DNA of 10,786 nucleotides from an uncultured Eubacteriales bacterium (GTDB lineage: Bacteria > Bacillota > Clostridia > Oscillospirales > Acutalibacteraceae), in the NCBI GenBank assembly GCA_900319655.1, contig ONPH01000042.1, forward strand, positions 1 through 10,786, given 5' to 3'. Under the pieces are notes generated by a model, which worked only from the letters and a program-made list of their open reading frames with translations, did not search any database and was not told where the DNA came from. Every line of letters begins with the position of its first letter. Position 1 is the first letter of the stretch. Shown here in pieces: positions 1 through 4,595 of the stretch. The position numbers and the translations under genes are program-made.

Positions 1-1344
1 ATCTGTATAAGCCTTGAAGGTAGGATCTTCTTCGGCAAGCTTTGCCAAAGCGATACCCATCTTCTCCTGACCTGCCTTGGTCTTGGGCTCGATAGCAACG
101 CGGATAACAGGCTCGGGGAACTCCATGGACTCAAGAATTACAGGGTGTTTCTCGTCGCAGAGAGTATCACCTGTTGTTGTGTTCTTGAGACCTACGGCAG
201 CAGCGATATCGCCTGCGTAGCAGCACTCGATATCCTTTCTGTCGTTAGCGTGCATCTGCAGAATTCTGCCCATACGCTCTCTGTTGCCCTTAACCGAGTT
301 AAATACTGTTGATCCGGCATTTACAACGCCCGAATATACGCGGAAGAAGCAGAGCTTGCCGACAAACGGGTCGGTAGCGATCTTAAACGCGAGAGCCGAG
401 AAGGGCTCTGTGTCGGACGCGGGTCTTTCTGTCTCCTCGCCTGTGTCGGGGTTTGTACCCTTAATAGCGGGGATATCTGTAGGAGCAGGCATATAATCGA
501 TAACGGCGTCGAGCATCATCTGAACGCCCTTGTTGCGGTAAGAAGAACCGCAGGTTACGGGAACCATTGTGTTTTCGATTGTAGCCTTTCTGATAACCTT
601 TTTGATTTCGGGAATCGAAATCTCCTCGCCGCCGAAGTACTTTTCCATAAGCTCCTCGTCGAGCTCCGCAACGGATTCGATGAGCTTTTCGTGGTACTCC
701 TCGGCAATATCCTTCATATTCTCGGGGATTTCCTCCTCCGAGTAATCTGTGCCGTCCTCGTTGTGATAAATCTCGGCCTTCATTGTAACAAGGTCAATGA
801 TACCGGTAAAATCACTCTCAGCGCCGATAGGCAGCTGAATGGGCACAGCGTTACACTTGAGCCTGTCCTTCATCATCTGAACAACGTGGAAGAAATCCGC
901 TCCCATGATGTCCATTTTGTTAACGTAAACCATTCTGGGTACGCCGTAGTTGTCAGCCTGACGCCATACGGTCTCTGACTGGGGCTCAACGCCGCCCTTA
1001 GCGCACAATACGGTAACAGAACCGTCCAGTACACGCAGCGAACGCTCAACCTCAACGGTGAAGTCAACGTGTCCGGGGGTGTCGATGATGTTGATTCTGT
1101 GCTTGTCATACTGGTGCTTGCTGCCCTGCCAGAAGGCTGTTGTAGCGGCAGAGGTGATGGTGATACCACGCTCTTTTTCCTGAGCCATCCAGTCCATTGT
1201 GGAAGCACCGTCATGTGTTTCGCCGATTTTATGGTTTACGCCGGTATAATACAGGATTCGCTCTGTGGTTGTAGTCTTACCGGCGTCGATGTGAGCCATG
1301 ATGCCGATATTTCTGGTCTGTTCAAGTGATACCTGTCTTGGCAT
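1..1344 (-). CDS. fusA: Elongation factor G (EF-G), N-terminal 448 residues, cut by window edge
   Basis: EF-G is the cytosolic GTPase that drives ribosomal translocation and, with RRF, ribosome recycling. Translating from the ATG at 1344 gives a classic G domain: P-loop AHIDAGKTT (residues 17-25), switch region RGITI (59-63), DTPGH (88-92) and NKMD (142-145). Domain II and the beginning of the following domain come next, and the frame is still open at base 1, so roughly 240-250 of the usual ~690 residues lie outside the window. The start is fixed by an AGGAGG Shine-Dalgarno sequence seven bases upstream. It follows rpsG after 36 bases with no promoter or terminator in between, so it is co-transcribed in the str operon; tuf is expected beyond the edge. 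No frameshift or unusual residue was seen in the motifs checked. The GTP-binding motifs and the synteny make the call essentially certain. Confidence 0.98.
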   Translation of the reverse strand, partial: MPRQVSLEQTRNIGIMAHIDAGKTTTTERILYYTGVNHKIGETHDGASTMDWMAQEKERGITITSAATTAFWQGSKHQYDKHRINIIDTPGHVDFTVEVERSLRVLDGSVTVLCAKGGVEPQSETVWRQADNYGVPRMVYVNKMDIMGADFFHVVQMMKDRLKCNAVPIQLPIGAESDFTGIIDLVTMKAEIYHNEDGTDYSEEEIPENMKDIAEEYHEKLIESVAELDEELMEKYFGGEEISIPEIKKVIRKATIENTMVPVTCGSSYRNKGVQMMLDAVIDYMPAPTDIPAIKGTNPDTGEETERPASDTEPFSALAFKIATDPFVGKLCFFRVYSGVVNAGSTVFNSVKGNRERMGRILQMHANDRKDIECCYAGDIAAAVGLKNTTTGDTLCDEKHPVILESMEFPEPVIRVAIEPKTKAGQEKMGIALAKLAEEDPTFKAYTD

Positions 1345-1380
1345 AAGATCCTCCTAATAAAATTACGTCGGTAATAAAAA

Positions 1381-1851
1381 TTACCATCTGTAGTGAGCGA
1401 AAGCCTTGTTGGCCTCTGCCATCTTGTGAGTGTCCTCACGCTTTTTGAACGCGCCGCCGGCACCGTTTACAGCGTCAAGGATCTCTCCTGCAAGTCTTTC
1501 CTTCATGGTTCTCTCACTGCGGGCTCTTGAGTAGGTTGAGATCCAACGCAGACCGAGTGTCTGACGTCTTGCGGGTCTAACCTCCATAGGAACCTGGTAA
1601 GTTGCACCGCCCACACGGCGGGCCTTAACCTCGAGAACAGGCATTACGTTTTCCATAGCCTGCTCAAAAACCTCGAGGGGGTTGTTGCCTGTCTTATCAG
1701 CGATAATGTCGAACGCGCCGTAAACAATCTTCTGAGCTACGCCCTTCTTACCGTCATACATAATGTTGTTGATAAGACGTGTTACAAGTTTAGAATTATA
1801 AAGCGGATCGGGTAATACGTCACGCTTCGCAATAGAACCTCTTCTTGGCAC
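1381..1851 (-). CDS. rpsG: 30S ribosomal protein S7
   Basis: S7 binds the 3' major domain of 16S rRNA, nucleates assembly of the 30S head and lines the E-site exit region. The product is 156 aa, the normal bacterial length, beginning [20 protein letters not shown] after the initiator and ending in a basic AHYRW. The start chosen is the GTG at 1851. An in-frame GTG 18 bases upstream (1869) is possible, but it would put the ribosome binding site inside the coding region, and S7 proteins begin M-P-R-R. The Shine-Dalgarno AAGGAGGG (1859-1866) lies seven bases before the GTG at 1851. This initiation region is duplicated in tandem upstream. rpsL is 197 bases upstream and fusA 36 bases downstream. 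In Escherichia coli, S7 represses the operon by binding the rpsL-rpsG intercistronic RNA; whether that applies here is unknown. Confidence 0.97.
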   Translation of the reverse strand: MPRRGSIAKRDVLPDPLYNSKLVTRLINNIMYDGKKGVAQKIVYGAFDIIADKTGNNPLEVFEQAMENVMPVLEVKARRVGGATYQVPMEVRPARRQTLGLRWISTYSRARSERTMKERLAGEILDAVNGAGGAFKKREDTHKMAEANKAFAHYRW

Positions 1852-1935
1852 TTTGCTTCCCTCCTTCACAATAATTGAGATATCATAGGTAGCACTTTGC
1901 TTCCCTCCTTCACAATAATTGAGATATCATAGGTA
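1848..1935. repeat. Perfect 44-bp tandem duplication covering the rpsG ribosome binding site and start codon
   Basis: Bases 1848-1891 and 1892-1935 are identical over all 44 positions, and the match ends exactly at both outer edges (1847 differs from 1891, 1936 differs from 1892). Each unit contains, on the minus strand, AAGGAGGG followed seven bases later by GTG. The copy nearer rpsG is the working initiation site; the upstream copy offers an identical one at GTG 1895. Because 44 is not a multiple of three, the upstream start is out of frame with rpsG. No divergence between the copies suggests a recent duplication, or active maintenance, or an assembly artefact. Confidence 0.95.
1866..1895 (-). 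other. Nine-codon upstream reading frame created by the duplication
   Basis: Starting at the duplicated GTG (1895), which has its own AAGGAGGG (1903-1910) at the same seven-base spacing as rpsG, the frame reads VLPMISQLL with the first residue presumably fMet, then TGA at 1866-1868. The TGA shares its last base with the real rpsG Shine-Dalgarno (1859-1866) and ends 14 bases before the rpsG GTG, a geometry suited to translational coupling or to competition for initiating ribosomes. Translation is an inference: the signals are seen, but the frame is very short and could be a passive by-product. Confidence 0.35.
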
Positions 1936-2044
1936 CTCGAAAGCGACAAACTCCCGTATGCCAACAAGAACTTCTACCGTATATATAGTAAAGTTCCTGC
2001 CGCATAGCAGAACTAATAATCATTAGTCAAGAGAGCTTTGTCAA
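1936..2044 (-). promoter_or_regulatory. rpsL-rpsG spacer with possible internal promoter and two small hairpins
   Basis: The gap between rpsL and rpsG is unusually long for a str operon. On the minus strand a perfect -35-like TTGACA lies at 2039-2044, just after the rpsL stop codon, with GATTAT (4 of 6 to the -10 consensus) 17 bases downstream. A second TTGACT follows at 2025-2030. Two hairpins are possible: CTAAT/ATTAG at 2013-2026 and a bulged GTTCTGC/GCAGAAC stem at 1993-2013. They overlap by one base, so they would probably be mutually exclusive. The spacer could therefore hold a weak internal promoter or a regulatory leader for rpsG-fusA. Evidence is sequence resemblance only. Confidence 0.3.
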
Positions 2045-2048
2045 TTCC

Positions 2049-2465
2049 TTATTTTTTCTTGGGACGCTTTGCGCCGTACTTTGAACGGCTCTGCATACGT
2101 CCGTTTACACCCTGTGCGTCGAGTGTACCGCGTACAATGTGGTAACGAACACCGGGGAGATCCTTAACACGGCCGCCGCGGATAAGAACAACGCTGTGCT
2201 CCTGCAGGTTATGGCCGACGCCGGGGATATAGGAACTGACTTCAATACCGTTAGAAAGTCTTACTCTGGCAATCTTTCTGAGCGCCGAGTTAGGCTTTTT
2301 AGGTGTAGCGGTCTTTACGGCTGTGCAAACGCCTCTCTTCTGAGGTGAGTTCTGGTCGATAGCAACTCTCTTTTTAGAGTTCCAGCCCTTCAAAAGCGCA
2401 GGTGCCTTAGCCTTCTTTTCAGAAACCTCTCTGCCCTTACGTACCAACTGGTTAAATGTAGGCAT
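2049..2465 (-). CDS. rpsL: 30S ribosomal protein S12
   Basis: S12 sits at the decoding centre of the small subunit and controls translational accuracy. The protein is 138 aa and contains the diagnostic runs [31 protein letters not shown] and [12 protein letters not shown], ending [13 protein letters not shown]. It has the roughly 13-residue insertion before SPQKRG seen in Firmicutes S12 and absent from E. coli. The two lysines of PKKPNS and the lysine of GGRVKDLPG, where streptomycin-resistance changes usually occur, are the ordinary residues. The start is the ATG at 2465, not upstream in-frame codons, because it gives the family N-terminus [12 protein letters not shown] and is preceded by AAAGGAGGAAAAGC. 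It is the first gene of the str operon here, about 100 bases downstream of a strong promoter. Confidence 0.98.
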   Translation of the reverse strand: MPTFNQLVRKGREVSEKKAKAPALLKGWNSKKRVAIDQNSPQKRGVCTAVKTATPKKPNSALRKIARVRLSNGIEVSSYIPGVGHNLQEHSVVLIRGGRVKDLPGVRYHIVRGTLDAQGVNGRMQSRSKYGAKRPKKK

Positions 2466-2564
2466 GCTTTTCCTCCTTTCCTCAAATATAGGAATCAATA
2501 AAACTATGGTTACTCAAAAGCTGCCCCTACCTATAAAAGGGCGCACTTATAGAGTGCTCCACGA
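2466..2564 (-). promoter_or_regulatory. 5' leader of rpsL
   Basis: The predicted transcript leader is about 100 nt. It contains a small perfect hairpin, GCACT/AGTGC with a five-base loop (2543-2557), very near the expected 5' end, then a pyrimidine/purine-mixed stretch and the rpsL Shine-Dalgarno. I do not recognise a known ribosomal-protein leader motif in it. A regulatory role is possible but not shown. Confidence 0.35.
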
Positions 2565-2570
2565 TTACTC

Positions 2571-2600
2571 ATTATAAACCAGTAAAAGCCCTTTTGTCAA
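2571..2600 (-). promoter_or_regulatory. Sigma-A promoter of the str operon
   Basis: On the minus strand the -35 hexamer TTGACA (2595-2600) and the -10 hexamer TATAAT (2571-2576) both match consensus perfectly, separated by 18 bases. Transcription should begin near 2564-2565, giving a leader of about 100 nt before the rpsL start codon. A ribosomal-protein operon is expected to have such a strong housekeeping promoter. Confidence 0.9.
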
Positions 2601-2696
2601 GGGATTTTTAAAAGAGTTTAGAGTTTAGTGATTAGAGTTTAATTATCTCGGATATAAAAAGGCGGTTTTGTTTAAAATGGCTTATGCAAGGTTTTT

Positions 2697-2771
2697 TATA
2701 TTGAAAGTTGAAAGTGGAAAGTTGAAAATTGTAGGGGCGCCCCTCGCGGTCGCCCGAGGTCGTTCAATATA
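2697..2771. repeat. 75-bp element with 9-bp inverted ends and a GTAGGGGCG core
   Basis: TATATTGAA (2697-2705) is matched in inverted orientation by TTCAATATA (2763-2771). Between them are imperfect repeats of GTTGAAA (2701-2730) and a core beginning GTAGGGGCG and ending CGCCCG (2731-2756). The core resembles the beginning and end of the GTAGGGGCGGAC palindromes at 7836-7862 and 7971-7997. No coding potential. It looks like a diverged or related copy of a small dispersed element in the gap between the activase unit and the str operon. Confidence 0.45.
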
Positions 2772-2821
2772 AGTTTGCAAATTAAATCAAACCGTTAGAC
2801 GAAAACAAACGTCTGCTTTAA

Positions 2822-2842
2822 TGACAGGGGCAAGCCCTGTCA
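2822..2842. repeat. Short perfect palindrome (TGACAGGG hairpin)
   Basis: TGACAGGG (2822-2829) pairs perfectly with CCCTGTCA (2835-2842) around a five-base loop. It lies between other palindromes in the intergenic gap. It has no T tract on either side, so it is not a convincing terminator; a dispersed intergenic repeat is more likely. Confidence 0.4.
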
Positions 2843-2868
2843 CTACAATAAAACCTATAAGTTAGCTG

Positions 2869-2904
2869 TTTAAAGTCTCCACCGCTTGCGGTGGAGGCTT
2901 TAAA
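2869..2904. repeat. Near-perfect 36-bp palindrome, short member of the two-hairpin repeat family (copy F)
   Basis: TTTAAAG, one mismatched position, then CTCCACCGC is mirrored around a TT loop to GCGGTGGAG and CTTTAAA, giving about 16 pairs with one internal mismatch. The 13 bases CTCCACCGCTTGC (2877-2889) recur exactly at 4373-4385, and the CTTTAAA edge is shared with the elements at 4483, 8034 and 8240. It sits just downstream of the terminator of the activase unit. It could add to termination but is better explained as a repeat copy. Confidence 0.6.
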
Positions 2905-2907
2905 TTT

Positions 2908-2940
2908 GAAAAAATACAAGGCGAACAAAACGTCCGCCTT
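2908..2940 (-). terminator. Rho-independent terminator of the activase unit
   Basis: Read on the minus strand, the stem AAGGCGGAC/GTTCGCCTT (nine pairs, one of them G-U) closes a five-base loop and is followed within three bases by six consecutive T. It begins only five bases after the stop codon at 2945, as expected for the end of a transcript, and separates this unit from the str promoter. Confidence 0.85.
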
Positions 2941-2944
2941 TACA

Positions 2945-4279
2945 TTATTTATTATCTTCTTTATTTTCTGCTTTGTTTTTTTCTTCTTCAAGCTGCTTAT
3001 TCAAATTTTCCTTGCCCACGGCGAGCATAAGCTTGATACGGTTTTCCTGGTTAACCTTCGGAGCGCCGGGGTCGTAGTCGATTGTTACGATATTGGCGTT
3101 GGGCTTGACCTCTTTGATTTTGCGGATTGCACCCTTGCCGTTGATGTGGTTAGGGAGACAACCGAACGGCTGAGTGCAGACTATGTTTTCATAGCCTGTC
3201 TCGGCAAGCTCGAGCATTTCCGCTGTCAAAAGCCAGCCCTCGCCCATTTTGCTGCCGTATCCGATAACGCCCTTTACAAGCTCCTTGGTGTGGGCGTATT
3301 TATGGGGCGGAACAAAGTTGAACCGCTCCGCGCTCTCAATCATCAGCGTTTCGAGCTTGGTGACGTAATCGAGCAGCATTTTGCAGAACTCGTACTTTAT
3401 CCTCTTGCCGCCGAACATTTTGTAGTCCTCAATACGGTTATCGACCTTGAACGCGGCAAAGCCCATCAGTCCGGGAACACAGACCTCGCAATCCTGCTCG
3501 GCGAGGAAGTTTTCAAGTCCGTTGTTCGCCATCTCGGAATATTTAACGTAAATCTCTCCGACAATGCCGACCTTTACCTTCGGCACGCGGTTGACGGGGA
3601 TTTTCGAGAAGTCCTTTGTGAGCTTGTGCAGGTTCTCGTCAATTTCCTCGAGGGTATAGCCCTTGCCCTCAATGAGCAGGTTCGAAATCCTCTCCACCCA
3701 CTCGTCAACAAGCGCCATCGTCTCGCCCTTATTGACCTCGTAGGGCTTAATCTGGTTTGAGAGCAGCATAAGCTGGTCGCCGTAAACAACGCCGCCGACA
3801 AAACGCCTGATAAGCGGAAGCGTGAGCGAAAATCCCGAGTTTTTCTCCATTCCGAATGAGAGCGATATTACCGGTACAAACTCAAAGCCGGCTTTTTTGA
3901 GCGCCTTTCTGAGCAAAAATATGTAGTTAGAGGCACGGCAGCCGCCGCCTGTCTGGGTAATCATCAGCGCGGTTTTGTGAACGTCGTACTTGCCGCTCTG
4001 CAGCGCGTGAATAAATTGGCCGATTACCAAAAGCGCGGGATAGCAGGTGTCGTTGTGGACATATTTAAGTCCGGTCTGGGCAATCTCCGGACCGGTTGTC
4101 GTGAGCACCTCGGCGTTGTAGCCGTAGTGAATAAACACATTTTTGAGCATTTTAAAATGTATCGGCGCCATATTCGGGATAAGAATTTTATATCCCTCGC
4201 GTTTCATCTGCTTGGTAAACAGCAGCCTGCCTGTTTTTTTATCATACTTTAACTGAGCCATTTTTTCACGTCGTTTCAT
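2945..4279 (-). CDS. COG3581-like acyl-CoA dehydratase activase-related protein (C-terminal partner)
   Basis: The 444-aa product matches the C-terminal third of the large activase-related proteins related to 2-hydroxyglutaryl-CoA dehydratase/benzoyl-CoA reductase systems. Recognisable blocks are PNMAPIHF (35-42), VHNDTCYPALL (74-84), TQTGGGCRASNY (108-119), GEIYVKYSE (241-249) and QPFGCLPNHING (370-381). Cysteines at 79, 114, 264, 267, 299, 368 and 374 could ligate an iron-sulfur cluster. The tail after residue 425 is Lys/Glu/Asn-rich and probably disordered. No signal peptide or membrane segment is seen, so it is cytosolic. In many Clostridia I would expect this part fused to the end of the upstream gene product; here it is separate, 316 bases away. 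Starts at 4279 or 4261 (MAQLKYDK, 438 aa) are both possible, and neither has a good Shine-Dalgarno, unlike every other complete gene here. The true substrate of the family is not established. Confidence 0.85.
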   Translation of the reverse strand: MKRREKMAQLKYDKKTGRLLFTKQMKREGYKILIPNMAPIHFKMLKNVFIHYGYNAEVLTTTGPEIAQTGLKYVHNDTCYPALLVIGQFIHALQSGKYDVHKTALMITQTGGGCRASNYIFLLRKALKKAGFEFVPVISLSFGMEKNSGFSLTLPLIRRFVGGVVYGDQLMLLSNQIKPYEVNKGETMALVDEWVERISNLLIEGKGYTLEEIDENLHKLTKDFSKIPVNRVPKVKVGIVGEIYVKYSEMANNGLENFLAEQDCEVCVPGLMGFAAFKVDNRIEDYKMFGGKRIKYEFCKMLLDYVTKLETLMIESAERFNFVPPHKYAHTKELVKGVIGYGSKMGEGWLLTAEMLELAETGYENIVCTQPFGCLPNHINGKGAIRKIKEVKPNANIVTIDYDPGAPKVNQENRIKLMLAVGKENLNKQLEEEKNKAENKEDNK

Positions 4280-4370
4280 AAGTTTGTTTAAGTCATAAGA
4301 TTAGTTCTCGACTTATTGGTTTATTTCATAGTCTTAACTCCGCGTTATTTACCTCGTTTCACTTAAACAA

Positions 4371-4427
4371 GGCTCCACCGCTTGCAGGGGAGCTTTCATA
4401 ACGGTTTACCGTTATGACTGAGGAGGC
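4371..4427 (-). repeat. Two-hairpin dispersed repeat, copy E (degenerate)
   Basis: Runs GGCTCC, a 10-base GC-rich loop, GGGGAGC, then a perfect eight-pair hairpin CATAACGG-TTTA-CCGTTATG (4397-4416), then ACTGAGGAGGC. This is the same order as the copy at 8136-8200 (hairpin with C/G runs, small hairpin, ACTGAGG). The first hairpin is degenerate, which suggests an older copy. The strand given is relative to copies A-C, which lie in the opposite orientation. Confidence 0.6.
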
Positions 4428-4482
4428 AAACGCGTGAACTCGCTCCATATTTTCCTTCATAAAAGGTGCTTACGGAAGCTCC

Positions 4483-4550
4483 GCCCCCTCCGTCACGGCA
4501 TAAATGCCGTGCCACCTCCCCCGTAACAAGTGACGGGGGAGGCTTTAAAT
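4483..4550 (+). repeat. Two-hairpin dispersed repeat, copy C
   Basis: Begins GCCCCCTCCGT, then hairpin one, CACGGCA-TAAA-TGCCGTG (4494-4511), then hairpin two, CCTCCCCCGT paired with ACGGGGGAGG (4515-4524 and 4533-4542), then CTTTAAAT. The order and the edges match the copies at 8034-8112 and 8240-8328. The loop of hairpin two, AACAAGTG, is identical to that of the copy at 8034-8112. Confidence 0.75.
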
Positions 4551-4595
4551 CGGACTTAAATTCGATTTACCGAATCTTAACTCTAAACTCTAAAA

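Larger units (their letters stand above)
4280..4595. other. 316-base spacer between the two activase genes, filled with repeats
   Basis: Apart from two palindromic elements (4371-4427 and 4483-4550, in opposite orientations), the spacer holds AT-rich sequence, including TTTAGAGTTTAG on the minus strand directly after the upstream stop codon (4583-4594). The same 12 bases occur on the plus strand at 2617-2628. I find no clear promoter or T-tract terminator, so the two genes may still be co-transcribed through it. A 33-codon minus-strand frame (4359-4460) runs through one repeat, has no ribosome binding site and is not called as a gene. Confidence 0.6.

Noticed and set aside
1852..1869. Longer S7 form starting at the upstream GTG (1869)
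   Set aside because: It would add MKEGSK, which translates the Shine-Dalgarno itself, and S7 proteins start M-P-R-R.
2466..2498. Longer S12 form beginning upstream of MPTFNQ
   Set aside because: The extra 11 codons translate the AGGAAAGGAGG ribosome binding site; [12 protein letters not shown] is the family N-terminus.
2891..3760. 289-codon plus-strand frame
   Set aside because: It lies opposite the COG3581-like gene, whose conserved motifs establish the minus-strand frame; the plus-strand translation is low-complexity at its start and matches no family.
4359..4460. 33-codon minus-strand frame inside the spacer between the activase genes
   Set aside because: It runs through repeat copy E, has no ribosome binding site, and its sequence is dictated by the palindromes.
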